Shown here piece by piece: positions 36,144 to 44,026 of a stretch of 64,000 nucleotides of DNA (positions are counted from its first letter, which is position 1; each line of letters starts with the position of its first letter). Location of the stretch: the NCBI RefSeq assembly GCF_036226885.1, contig NZ_CP109027.1, forward strand, positions 1,550,001-1,614,000, written 5' to 3'. This DNA comes from Streptomyces sp. NBC_00663. GTDB taxonomy: Bacteria > Actinomycetota > Actinomycetes > Streptomycetales > Streptomycetaceae. The position numbers and the translations under genes are program-made. The notes beneath the pieces were generated by a model. It made no database searches, was not told the DNA's origin, and saw only the letters and a program-made list of their open reading frames with translations.

Positions 36144-37019
36144 TTATGGCTTGGTCAGCCCGAGCAGACGGGCGGCGTTCTCCTTGAGGATCTTCGGCCT
36201 GACCTCGTCCTTGATCGGCAGCTTCGCGAAGTCGGCGAGCCAGCGGTCGGGGGTGAGGACGGGGAAGTCGGAACCGAAGAGCACCTTGTCCTTGAGCAGG
36301 GTGTTCGCGTACTGGACGAGTTGCGGCGGGAAGTACTTCGGGGACCAGCCGGAGAGGTCGATGTGGACGCCCGGCTTGTGCGTGGCGACCGCCAGGGCCT
36401 CGTCCTGCCAGGGGAAGGACGGATGGGCCAGGATGATCTTCAGATGGGGGAAGTCGGCGGCCACGTCGTCCACGTGGAGGGGGTTCGAGTACTTCAACCT
36501 GATCCCCCCGCCACCCGGGACCCCGGCGCCGATGCCCGTCTGACCCGTGTGGAACAGGGCGATCGTGCCGGTCTCCTCGATGACCTCGTACAGGTCGTAC
36601 GCCACGGAGCGGTCGTTGGGGAAGAAGCCCTGGATGCTGGGGTGGAACTTGAAGCCCTTCACCCCGTACTCCTCGACCAGACGACGGGCCTGCCTGACGC
36701 CCGCCCTGCCGCGGAAGGGGTCGATGGAGGCGAAGGGGATGAGGACGTCGGAGTTGGCCGCGGCGGCTTCCGCGACCTCCTCGTTGGGGACCGGCGCTGT
36801 GCCGGTCGCGGACTCGGCGTCCACCGTGAAGATCACGGCGGCCATCTTCCGCTCGCGGTAGTAGGCGGCCGTCTCCTCCAGTGTCGGCTTCCGCTTGCCC
36901 TCGACCTTGAAGTAGGCGGAGGAGGCGTCGTGCAGGTCGTCGTCGAGGGAGGAGTGGCCCTTGGACGACACCTCCGCATGGGTGTGTACGTCGATGGCGA
37001 CCAGCTCGCTGATGTCCAT
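36144..37019 (-). CDS. Amidohydrolase 2 family protein
   Basis: A 291-residue TIM-barrel hydrolase or decarboxylase. The metal site is seen as AIDVHTHAEV (H-x-H), GFKFHPSIQGF, LFHTGQTG, ILAHPSFPW and LFGSDFPVLTPDRW. The family includes ACMSD and gamma-resorcylate decarboxylase as well as hydratases and hydrolases. I use the ATG at 37019, with CCGGAGG upstream; a GTG one codon earlier overlaps the SDR stop. It is the second gene of the catabolic operon and may open, hydrate or decarboxylate an aromatic or cyclic acid. The choice among these is not visible in the sequence. Confidence 0.85.
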   Translation of the reverse strand: MDISELVAIDVHTHAEVSSKGHSSLDDDLHDASSAYFKVEGKRKPTLEETAAYYRERKMAAVIFTVDAESATGTAPVPNEEVAEAAAANSDVLIPFASIDPFRGRAGVRQARRLVEEYGVKGFKFHPSIQGFFPNDRSVAYDLYEVIEETGTIALFHTGQTGIGAGVPGGGGIRLKYSNPLHVDDVAADFPHLKIILAHPSFPWQDEALAVATHKPGVHIDLSGWSPKYFPPQLVQYANTLLKDKVLFGSDFPVLTPDRWLADFAKLPIKDEVRPKILKENAARLLGLTKP

Positions 37020-37936
37020 CACGCCTCCGGAAGCTTCGGCGCCGGGATGCCGACCGTCTGGAGCTCGGCGCCGACCGACGTGGGGAACGCGTCGGCCAGG
37101 GTGTCCGGGGTCCAGCCGCCGTCGGCGTACGCCGCCTTGATCTCCTGCGGATGCGACCAGAGTGCCACCTTGTCGCCGCCGATGCCGATGGCCTGGCCCG
37201 TGATGGAGCGGGCGGCCTCGGAGGCGAGGAAGGGGACGAGGGCCGCGCAGTCCTCGGGGGTGCCGAAGCCCTCGCCCTTGCGGAGGAAGTCCGGGAGCGG
37301 CTCGCCGTTCCTCATGGCCTCGATGTACGGGGCGAAGGCGGGGATCGTCTCGGTCATCGCGGTCGCGGCGACCGGCACGATCGCGTTGACGGTGATGTTC
37401 GCGCGGCCCAGCTCCATGGACCAGGTACGGGCGAAGGCGGCGATGCCGGCCTTGGCGGCGGCGTAGTTGGTCTGGCCGAAGTTGCCGCGCTGACCGGCCG
37501 GGGAGCCGACCAGGATCAGGGAGCCGCCCTCACCCTGCTCACGCATCCGCACCGCGGCGGCGCGGGCGCAGGTGAAGGTGCCCTTGAGGTGGGTGGTGAT
37601 CACCGCGTCGAAGTCGTCGTCGGTCATCTTCCACAGCACCTTGTCGCGCAGGATGCCGGCGTTGGTGACCAGGATGTCGAGCCGCCCGAACTCCGCGACG
37701 GCTCGGTCGACCAGCCGTTGCGCGGCCTCGCTCGTCCCGACCGGGACGACCTCGGCGACGGCCGTGCCGCCGGCCTCGGTGAGGGACTTCACGGCCTGCT
37801 CGGCGACGGCCTCGTCGATGTCGTTGACGACCACGGAGGCGCCGTGGGCGGCGAGGGCGTGCGCATAGGCGAGGCCGAGGCCCCGGCCGCTGCCGGTGAC
37901 GACGGCGACCTTGCCGGAGAGATCGATGGTGGGCAC
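37019..37936 (-). CDS. Short-chain dehydrogenase/reductase
   Basis: A 305-residue NAD(P)-dependent oxidoreductase. The cofactor loop is VVTGSGRGLGLAYAHAL, the NAG motif VTNAGIL, and the catalytic Ser, Tyr and Lys are in LVGSPAGQRGNFGQTNYAAAKAGI. VVVNDIDEAV after the second strand (Asp) favours NAD. The C-terminal 50 residues extend beyond a normal SDR, and the whole resembles the dehydrogenase part of multifunctional beta-oxidation proteins. It is the first gene of the operon, divergent from MarR across an inverted repeat. It would oxidise a 3-hydroxyacyl-CoA intermediate. Confidence 0.9.
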   Translation of the reverse strand: MPTIDLSGKVAVVTGSGRGLGLAYAHALAAHGASVVVNDIDEAVAEQAVKSLTEAGGTAVAEVVPVGTSEAAQRLVDRAVAEFGRLDILVTNAGILRDKVLWKMTDDDFDAVITTHLKGTFTCARAAAVRMREQGEGGSLILVGSPAGQRGNFGQTNYAAAKAGIAAFARTWSMELGRANITVNAIVPVAATAMTETIPAFAPYIEAMRNGEPLPDFLRKGEGFGTPEDCAALVPFLASEAARSITGQAIGIGGDKVALWSHPQEIKAAYADGGWTPDTLADAFPTSVGAELQTVGIPAPKLPEA

Positions 37937-38017
37937 GGGTGAGGTCCCTTCACGAACTGATGCGGGGGACGCGCCGTCGAGACGCGTCGCTGCGACTTCG
38001 AGATCGAAGCTAAGAGC

Positions 38018-38043
38018 AATAATTGTTGACGTCAATAGTTGTT
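38018..38043. promoter_or_regulatory. MarR-type operator in the SDR/MarR divergent promoter
   Basis: AATAATTGTTGAC (38018-38030) and GTCAATAGTTGTT (38031-38043) form an inverted repeat matching at 10 of 13 positions, with a perfect centre TTGACGTCAA. It is A/T-rich against a GC-rich background. The size and position fit a MarR dimer repressing both directions. Confidence 0.6.
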
Positions 38044-38105
38044 GGCGACCGACGGGTGCGTCATGCTGGAATCTGCCTGCCGTACCGCGACCCAGGGAGC
38101 CCGCC

Positions 38106-38576
38106 ATCACACGCCAGCACGCCACCCCGAAGCCCATCGACGCGGACGAGCCGTGGATGCGCGGGCTGCACGCGGACACCGGCTACCTGCTCTACCGCCT
38201 GGGGCTGCGCTCCGGCCAGCTCTTCAACACGTTCCTCCAGGAGTCCGGGCTGCGGCTGCGCCACTACGCGGTGCTGCGCTATCTCGCCGGTTCCGCGGGC
38301 GCCCTCCAGCGGGAGCTGAGCACCCGGCTCGGCTACGACCCGAGCGCGATCGTCGGCCTGGTCGACGACCTGGAGAAACTCGGCCTCACCGAGCGCCGCC
38401 CCTCGCCCGACGACCGGCGCAGCAAGATCGTCGTCCTGACCGAGAAGGGCCTCGCCTTCCTCCGCGACACCGACGAGGCGGGGCGGCGGGTGACCAACGA
38501 CCTGCTGGAACCGCTCGACGCCGGCGAGCGCGACGCGCTGCACGCACTGCTGCTGAGGATCGCCGACCAGCCATGA
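38106..38576 (+). CDS. MarR family transcriptional regulator with apparent ATC start
   Basis: A regulator of about 156 residues. The MarR core is clear: RLRHYAVLRYLAG, LQRELSTRLGYDPSAIVGLVDDLEKLGLTERRPSPDDRRSKIVVLTEKG for recognition helix and wing (stated as a region, residues ~55-105), and LHADTGYLLYRLGLRSGQL at the N-terminus. The expected start, 6 bases after a good AGGGAG site, is ATC and not ATG, GTG or TTG. No usual start lies near upstream in this frame; the next is an ATG at 38157, which would remove 17 residues before the first helix. Either ATC is used, or the base is a mutation or error. Its stop overlaps the IclR start (ATGA). Confidence 0.82.
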   Translation: MTRQHATPKPIDADEPWMRGLHADTGYLLYRLGLRSGQLFNTFLQESGLRLRHYAVLRYLAGSAGALQRELSTRLGYDPSAIVGLVDDLEKLGLTERRPSPDDRRSKIVVLTEKGLAFLRDTDEAGRRVTNDLLEPLDAGERDALHALLLRIADQP

Positions 38577-39349
38577 CCGGCCAGTCGAGAGTCCGCTCAC
38601 CCGGCGCCGCCACCGCGACCGACCGGCTGCTGTCCGTGCTCGGCGCGTTCGACCACGGGCACCCGGCCCTGAGCCTGACCGACATCAGCCGGCGGGCGGG
38701 CCTGAGCCTGACCACCGCGCACCGGCTGGTGGGCGCGCTCACCGAGTGGGGCGCCCTGGAGCGGGACGACTCCGGCGTCTATCACGTCGGGCTACGGCTG
38801 TGGGAGGTCGCGGCCCTCGCCCCGCGCGGTCTCGCCCTGCGGCAGATCGCGCTGCCGTACCTGGAGGACCTGTACGAAGCGACGCACGAGAACGTGCAGT
38901 TGGCGGTACGGGACGGCACCGAGGTCGTGTACATCGAGTGGCTGTCGGGGCGTTCGTCGGTCGGCGTGCACATCAGGGTCGGCGCCCGCTGGCCGCTGCA
39001 CGCCACCGGCGTCGGGCTGGCGCTGCTGGCCCACGACACCCCGGACGCCCAGGAGCGCTACTGCGCGGGCCCCCTCGCCGCCTTCACCCCGTACACGATC
39101 ACGGATCCGGCCCGGCTGCGCCGGGTCCTGGCCGAGACCCGGCGCACGGGGGTCGCGGTGAGCGACCGTCAGGTCACCGACGACGCCCTGTCGGTGGCCG
39201 CCCCCGTACGCGGACGGGGCGGCGCGGTGAGGGCCGCGGTGTCGATCGTGGTGCCCCAAGTCGACGCCCAGGTACCGGTGTTGATACCGGCGGTGCGGGT
39301 CGCCGCGCGCGGGATATCGCGGGCGCTCGGGTGGCGTCCGGAGAAGTAG
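38573..39349 (+). CDS. IclR family transcriptional regulator
   Basis: A 258-residue regulator. The N-terminal winged helix (residues ~12-75) contains RLLSVLGAFDHGHPALSLTDISRRAGLSLTTAHRLVGALTEWGALE in family terms. The C-terminal effector domain shows RQIALPYLEDLYEATHENVQLAVRDGTEVVYIEWLSG, then VGARWPLHATGVGLALLA and SVAAPVRGRGGAVRAAVSIV. IclR proteins often control aromatic acid degradation. It overlaps the MarR stop by 4 bases, so two regulators are made from one transcript opposite the CoA-dependent operon, giving two possible inputs. Confidence 0.9.
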   Translation: MTGQSRVRSPGAATATDRLLSVLGAFDHGHPALSLTDISRRAGLSLTTAHRLVGALTEWGALERDDSGVYHVGLRLWEVAALAPRGLALRQIALPYLEDLYEATHENVQLAVRDGTEVVYIEWLSGRSSVGVHIRVGARWPLHATGVGLALLAHDTPDAQERYCAGPLAAFTPYTITDPARLRRVLAETRRTGVAVSDRQVTDDALSVAAPVRGRGGAVRAAVSIVVPQVDAQVPVLIPAVRVAARGISRALGWRPEK

Positions 39350-39530
39350 AGGGATCCCGTACGGCACCCGTGCGACGCTCTGGCAGCCGGCGTACGACTT
39401 CCACCGCGGTGAAGGGGAGCCGTGAGGTTACGGAACCGTGAGTGAGCACCCGGATATCCCTCGCACCGGCGAGGCATCGCCCCCGAGCCCCTCGCGATAC
39501 TGGGACGGCCCCTGCCCCGAGGAGCCGTCG

Positions 39531-40712
39531 ATGTCCGCTCAGTTCTGGTTCGCGCCGCTGGTCGCGCGGCTGCGTACGGCGAATCCCTACGTCGTCGACA
39601 CCGCGCTCGCCGCGCTCGTGCTGTTCGCCGCCTCGCTCCAGTGGATCTTCCCCGACGAGGGGGACGACCGGCTGACCTGGCAGGGCTGGCTGCTCGGCGC
39701 GGCGACCGCGGTCCCGCTGGTGTGGCGGCACCGCGCGCCGTTCGCGATGGCGTGCGCGGTGTCGGTGGCCACTCCCGCGCAGGCGCTGTACCACGCGCCG
39801 CCGCCGGACCTGATGTACGGCGGGTTCGTGGTCCTCTCCACCATGGCCGCCCGGGGCCTGCCGTGGCAGCGGCGCTTCATGCTGGTCGGCTGGGCGATCG
39901 GCGTCTCGCTCGTCATGCTGCACAAGGAGAGCCCGGAACCCTTCGAGTTCGCCTTCCAGCTGATGAGCGTGGCCTGCGCCTACGCGTTCGGTGTGCTGGC
40001 CCGCGTCCAGCGCGCCTACACCGCCGAACTGGAGGACCGGGCCCGGAGGTTGGAACGGGAGCGGGCCGCGGACACGGCGCGGGCGACGGCACAGGAGCGC
40101 GCCCGGATCGCCCGGGACATGCACGACATCCTGGCCCACGCGGTGAGCCTGATGGTGGTGCAGGCCGAGGCCGGGCCGGTCGTCGTCCGCAGCGATCCGG
40201 CGCGCGCGGAAGCCGCGTTCGAGGCGATCGCGGGGGCGGGACGGGACGCGATGGCGCAGCTGCGGCGCATCCTCGGCGTCCTCAAGGAGGAGCAGCGCAA
40301 CGGGACTTCACCGCAGCCCGGCATCAGAGCCCTGCCCGCACTGGTCCGCCAGGTCGGTGAATCCACGGGCCTGCGAGTGGAGTTGAGCACCACGGGCGAG
40401 CCTCTCCCCCTCCCGCCGGACACCGACATCGCGGCCTACCGGGTGACCCAGGAGGCGCTCACCAACACGGTCAAGCACGCGTACGCTTCCTCCGCGACCG
40501 TCCAACTCGACTGGACGGAGGAGGGGTTGACGCTGACGGTGACGGACGACGGAGGCGGGCCCACGACGCCGGGCGGCGGGCACGGACTGATCGGCATCCG
40601 GGAGCGGGCCGCGGCCTGTGGTGGTGACGCGCACACCGGGCGCGGTCCGGACGGCGGTTTCCGGGTCGTCGTACGCCTTCCGGCCGGTGACCGGCAGGCG
40701 GCGCGGGGGTGA
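39531..40712 (+). CDS. Sensor histidine kinase, NarL/HisKA_3 type
   Basis: A 393-residue membrane sensor kinase. Four or five hydrophobic segments lie in residues ~15-155, followed by a coiled coil (ELEDRARRLERERAADTAR). The phospho-acceptor is in ARIARDMHDILAHAVSLMVV (His near residue 198). The ATP-binding domain shows YRVTQEALTNTVKHA and DDGGG, with GHGLIGIRERAAA. I use the ATG at 39531, which has GAGGAG 6 bases upstream; a GTG at 39438 is possible. The stop overlaps the response regulator start by 4 bases. Confidence 0.9.
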   Translation: MSAQFWFAPLVARLRTANPYVVDTALAALVLFAASLQWIFPDEGDDRLTWQGWLLGAATAVPLVWRHRAPFAMACAVSVATPAQALYHAPPPDLMYGGFVVLSTMAARGLPWQRRFMLVGWAIGVSLVMLHKESPEPFEFAFQLMSVACAYAFGVLARVQRAYTAELEDRARRLERERAADTARATAQERARIARDMHDILAHAVSLMVVQAEAGPVVVRSDPARAEAAFEAIAGAGRDAMAQLRRILGVLKEEQRNGTSPQPGIRALPALVRQVGESTGLRVELSTTGEPLPLPPDTDIAAYRVTQEALTNTVKHAYASSATVQLDWTEEGLTLTVTDDGGGPTTPGGGHGLIGIRERAAACGGDAHTGRGPDGGFRVVVRLPAGDRQAARG

Positions 40713-41395
40713 GCATCCGGGTGGTCGTCGCGGACGACCAGGAACTCGTCCGCAGCGGCTTCAGCATGATCCTGGAGGCGCAGGCGGACATCGAGGTCGT
40801 CGCCGAGGCCGGGGACGGCGCGGAGGCGGTCGCCGCGGTGCGGCGGCACACGCCGGACGTGCTGCTCCTCGACATCCGTATGCCGGTGATGGACGGCCTG
40901 GAGGCGGCCCGCCGGGTGTGCGGACAGTCCGCGTGCAAGGTCGTCATGCTGACCACGTTCGACCTGGACGAGTACGTCTACGAGGCCCTGTACGCGGGCG
41001 CCAGCGGCTTTCTGCTCAAGGACGTGCGCCGGGACGACCTGGTGCACGCCGTGCGGGTCGTCGCCGCCGGGGACTCGCTGCTCGCGCCCGCCGTGACCCG
41101 GCGGCTGGTCGCGGACATCGTGCGCCGCCGCCGGGAGGAGGCCACGGCGCAGGTCACCCCGGACCGGCTGGACGTCCTGACGGCCCGCGAGGTGGAGACG
41201 CTGCGGATGCTGGCGCGGGGGCTGTCGAACGCGGAGATCGCCACGACGCTGTTCGTGAGCGAGCACACCGTGAAGACCCATGTCAGCAATGTGCTGGGCA
41301 AGTTGGGGCTGCGGGACCGGGTGCAGGCGGTGATCTGCGCCTATGAGACGGGTCTGGTGGTGCCGGGGGCGTCCGGCGAGAACGACGGACCGTGA
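40709..41395 (+). CDS. Response regulator, NarL/LuxR type
   Basis: A 228-residue DNA-binding response regulator. The receiver domain has VVVADDQELVRSGF, the phosphorylated Asp in VLLLDIRMPVMDG (near residue 55), MLTTFDLDEYVY and LLKDVRRDDLVHAV. The C-terminal LuxR helix-turn-helix is LTAREVETLRMLARGLSNAEIATTLFVSEHTVKTHVSNVLGKLGL (residues ~155-200, given as a region). It starts at a GTG inside the kinase stop (GTGA). The MMPL gene 145 bases downstream is its most likely target. Confidence 0.93.
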   Translation: MSIRVVVADDQELVRSGFSMILEAQADIEVVAEAGDGAEAVAAVRRHTPDVLLLDIRMPVMDGLEAARRVCGQSACKVVMLTTFDLDEYVYEALYAGASGFLLKDVRRDDLVHAVRVVAAGDSLLAPAVTRRLVADIVRRRREEATAQVTPDRLDVLTAREVETLRMLARGLSNAEIATTLFVSEHTVKTHVSNVLGKLGLRDRVQAVICAYETGLVVPGASGENDGP

Positions 41396-41540
41396 TCACG
41401 ACCGGTTCGCCGCGCGCGGTCAGCAAGTCGCCTCCCCCGCGCGAGTGAGCCGCCGCCCTCTTCTCCCCCGTACGACGGAGCCCCGGAAACCGCTCCCTCC
41501 GGCGATCCGGTACCACCGCCTTCCCCGCGAGCCTGAGGGC

Positions 41541-43673
41541 ATGTCAACCGACGCCTCGCCGGGAGGGACCGTGCTCTCCACACTCGCCCGGACGGCCACA
41601 CGCCGTCCGCTCACCGTCATCGCCCTGTGGGTGCTCTTCCTGCTGCTCGGCTTCGGGCTCGGCACGGGCGTGTTCGGACGTCTGTCGGACAACGTGCCCG
41701 AGGTGCCGGGCACCGAGTCGGAGGCGGCCGCGGAGTATCTCGACCGGGCCGACCCGTCCGGCGACTCGATCACCGCCGTCGTCGAGGGCACCGCCGTCAC
41801 CGACCCCACACTGCGGGCCCAGGTCGAGCAGGCGGTCGCCGACGTACGCGGGATCGCCGGCGTGGCCGCCGTACCGGACCCGTACACGACGCCCGGTCTG
41901 ACCGCCGAGGACGGGCGGGCGCTCCTCATCCCCGTGGCGCTGAAGGGCGGTCTCGGCGACGATGCCGAGGAACGGGCCGTCGACGACGCGGCCGACCGGA
42001 TCAAGGAGATCGACGCGCCCGAAGTCCATGTCAGCGGCGGCCCGTTGCTGGGGCTCCAGATCGGCGAGAAGGCCCAGGAGGACGTGCGGAACGCGGAGTT
42101 GATCTCCCTGCCCGTGGTCCTCGCCCTGCTCCTCGTCGTCTTCGGCGGGCTGCGCTCGGCCGCGCTGCCCCTCGTCATCGCGGTGAGCGGCATCGCGGGC
42201 GCGTTCCTGGCGCTGTTCCTGTTCAGCTCGGTCACCGACATCTCCGTGTACGCGATCCAGGTGACCACGATGCTGGGCCTCGGACTGGCCGTGGACTACG
42301 CCCTGTTGATGCTGGTCCGCTTCCGGGAGGAGCGCCGGACCACCGAGGACGTGGTGGAGGCCGTGCACCGAACGGTCGCCGCGGCCGGGCGGACCGTGCT
42401 GTTCTCCGGGCTCACGGTGGCGGTCAGTCTGACCGGGCTGCTGGTCTTCCCGAGCGTCTTCCTGCGCAGCATGGGCCTGGCCGTGGCCGCCGTGGTCGTC
42501 GTCGACATGCTCGCCGCGGTCACGCTGCTGCCCGCGCTGCTCACCGTCTTCGGCCGGAGGATCCCGCCCGCGAAGGACCGGCCGGAGAGCGAGGAGGGCC
42601 GGGTCTTCGCCCGTCTGGCCCGCTTCTGCGCGCGCAACCGCATCGCCGTCCTGGCGGTGATCGTCCCGGCCCTGCTGGTGCTCGCCCTGCCCGTCACCGG
42701 CATGCGGATCAACCTCGGCGACGCCCAGCAGCTGCCGTCGAGCACCGAGGCACGGCAGTTGTACGACACCGTCGGCGCCCACTTCCCGCCGGGCACCGGT
42801 GTGGCCACGGTCACCGTCGTCCTCAGGCCCGGCACCGACGCGGCGACCGCCGACCGGATCCGCGCCCTGTCACCGCGCGCCGAGTCCCGGGACCTGCCGA
42901 ACGGCACCACGGTCGTGGAGCTGCCGCCGTCCGGCAGTGTGGACGGGGACGCGGCCACCGGCCTGGTGGAGCGGGTCCGTGAGCTGCGCGGAACAGCGCC
43001 GGTCGAGGTGACCGGCCCGGCCGCCCGGCTCGTCGACTTCCGGGCGATGCTCGCCGACCGGGCGCCCTGGTCCGCGCTGACCGTGCTGGCCGGCATCTTC
43101 GTCCTGCTCTTCGCCTTCACCGGCTCGGTCCTGATCCCGCTGCGCACCATCGCGACGACCCTGCTCAGCCTCGGTGCCGCGCTCGGCGCGGTGGTGTGGG
43201 TGTTCCAGGACGGTCACCTGTCCGGGCTGCTGGGCGCCGAGGGCCTCGGGTCGCTGAGCCTGACGGCACCGCCGCTGATCATCGCCATCGCGTTCGGTCT
43301 GGCGATGGACTACGAGCTGTTCATCCTGGCCCGGATGCGGGAGGCCCGGCGGGCCGGCGGGGACGACCAGGAGGCCGTCGTGACCGGCCTGCGCCGCTCG
43401 GGCCGGGTGGTGACCTGCGCCGCGCTGCTCCTCGCGGTCGTCTTCGGCGCCTTCATGACGGGCGGCTTCTCCCCCATCCTCCAGATCGGGCTCGGGCTCA
43501 CCCTCGCCGTGCTGATCGACGCCACCGTCGTCCGCATGCTGCTCGTCCCGGCGACGATGGCGCTGCTCGGGCGGCGCGCCTGGTGGGCGCCGAGGCCGCT
43601 GCGGCGGGTGCACGACCGGTTCGGGCTGAGCGAGGAGGCGCCGGCCGCGCCCCGGGTGCCGACGAACGTCTGA
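41541..43673 (+). CDS. MMPL family membrane transporter
   Basis: A 710-residue RND-superfamily exporter. The architecture is two repeats: a membrane segment near residues 18-36, an exported loop, then five segments including LGLGLAVDYALLMLVRFREE, followed by a second half with AIAFGLAMDYELFILARMREARR. The paired G-x-x-x-D-Y motifs are the proton-relay sites of the family. Members export lipids, pigments or drugs. It follows the two-component pair on the same strand and is followed by a hairpin terminator. The cargo is not known. Confidence 0.92.
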   Translation: MSTDASPGGTVLSTLARTATRRPLTVIALWVLFLLLGFGLGTGVFGRLSDNVPEVPGTESEAAAEYLDRADPSGDSITAVVEGTAVTDPTLRAQVEQAVADVRGIAGVAAVPDPYTTPGLTAEDGRALLIPVALKGGLGDDAEERAVDDAADRIKEIDAPEVHVSGGPLLGLQIGEKAQEDVRNAELISLPVVLALLLVVFGGLRSAALPLVIAVSGIAGAFLALFLFSSVTDISVYAIQVTTMLGLGLAVDYALLMLVRFREERRTTEDVVEAVHRTVAAAGRTVLFSGLTVAVSLTGLLVFPSVFLRSMGLAVAAVVVVDMLAAVTLLPALLTVFGRRIPPAKDRPESEEGRVFARLARFCARNRIAVLAVIVPALLVLALPVTGMRINLGDAQQLPSSTEARQLYDTVGAHFPPGTGVATVTVVLRPGTDAATADRIRALSPRAESRDLPNGTTVVELPPSGSVDGDAATGLVERVRELRGTAPVEVTGPAARLVDFRAMLADRAPWSALTVLAGIFVLLFAFTGSVLIPLRTIATTLLSLGAALGAVVWVFQDGHLSGLLGAEGLGSLSLTAPPLIIAIAFGLAMDYELFILARMREARRAGGDDQEAVVTGLRRSGRVVTCAALLLAVVFGAFMTGGFSPILQIGLGLTLAVLIDATVVRMLLVPATMALLGRRAWWAPRPLRRVHDRFGLSEEAPAAPRVPTNV

Positions 43674-43684
43674 CAGCGGTGCAC

Positions 43685-43710
43685 GGGGCCCGGCTTTCAC
43701 GCCGGGTCCC
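43685..43710 (+). terminator. Hairpin terminator after the MMPL gene
   Basis: GGGGCCCGGC (43685-43694) pairs with GCCGGGTCCC (43701-43710), with one G-U pair and a 6-base loop, followed by GTTTCCCTTG. It lies 12 bases after the MMPL stop and upstream of the small zinc-finger gene. Confidence 0.7.
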
Positions 43711-43727
43711 GTTTCCCTTGGGGCGGC

Positions 43728-43733
43728 TAGAGT
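43728..43733 (+). promoter_or_regulatory. -10 box for a leaderless small-gene transcript
   Basis: TAGAGT lies 7 bases before the ATG at 43741. No ribosome site is present between them, so the transcript probably starts at the ATG. Confidence 0.5.
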
Positions 43734-43740
43734 TTTCGTC

Positions 43741-43905
43741 ATGGGTGGGGACACGGGGGAACGGCCCACGCGGCCGTGCAAATGGTGCGGTGCGCCGGTC
43801 GAGCAGCCGCGCGGCCGGTGGCGGCGGCGGAGTTTTTGCAGCAAGTCCCACCGGCGCAGGAACCGGGTGATGGACGCCGTGTTCGAGTTCCTGGACTTCT
43901 GGTAG
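43741..43905 (+). CDS. Small CxxC zinc-finger-like protein (54 aa)
   Basis: A 54-residue basic protein. Its pattern is CKWCGAPVEQPRGRW, a short arginine-rich stretch, then FCSKSHRRRNRV and a hydrophobic helix DAVFEFLDFW. The two Cys of CKWC, the later Cys and the His form a C-x2-C-x14-C-x3-H group that could hold one zinc. Similar short zinc-ribbon proteins occur widely in Streptomyces, sometimes called FPG/IleRS zinc-finger-like. A -10 box 7 bases upstream suggests leaderless translation. The function is unknown; nucleic-acid binding is plausible from the charge. Confidence 0.6.
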   Translation: MGGDTGERPTRPCKWCGAPVEQPRGRWRRRSFCSKSHRRRNRVMDAVFEFLDFW

Positions 43906-43951
43906 CGGCCTGCCCCGCGCGGGTCCTCACCGGAATCTCAGGGAGCGGCAC

Positions 43952-43970
43952 GGTGATTCAAAGGATCACC
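43952..43970. terminator. Short hairpin between the zinc-finger and transpeptidase genes
   Basis: GGTGAT (43952-43957) and ATCACC (43965-43970) form a 6-bp stem with a 7-base loop. It lies 47 bases after the small gene and 57 before the transpeptidase start. It could terminate the former or sit in the leader of the latter. Confidence 0.35.
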
Positions 43971-44026
43971 ACATCTGCGCGACGCAGGATGCCCACGCAA
44001 AGGCGGATATCTCAGGAAGGCCTGCC

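Noticed and set aside
37896..38105. A longer MarR protein starting at 37896
   Set aside because: This would read through the operator and into the divergent SDR gene; the added residues have no coding character.
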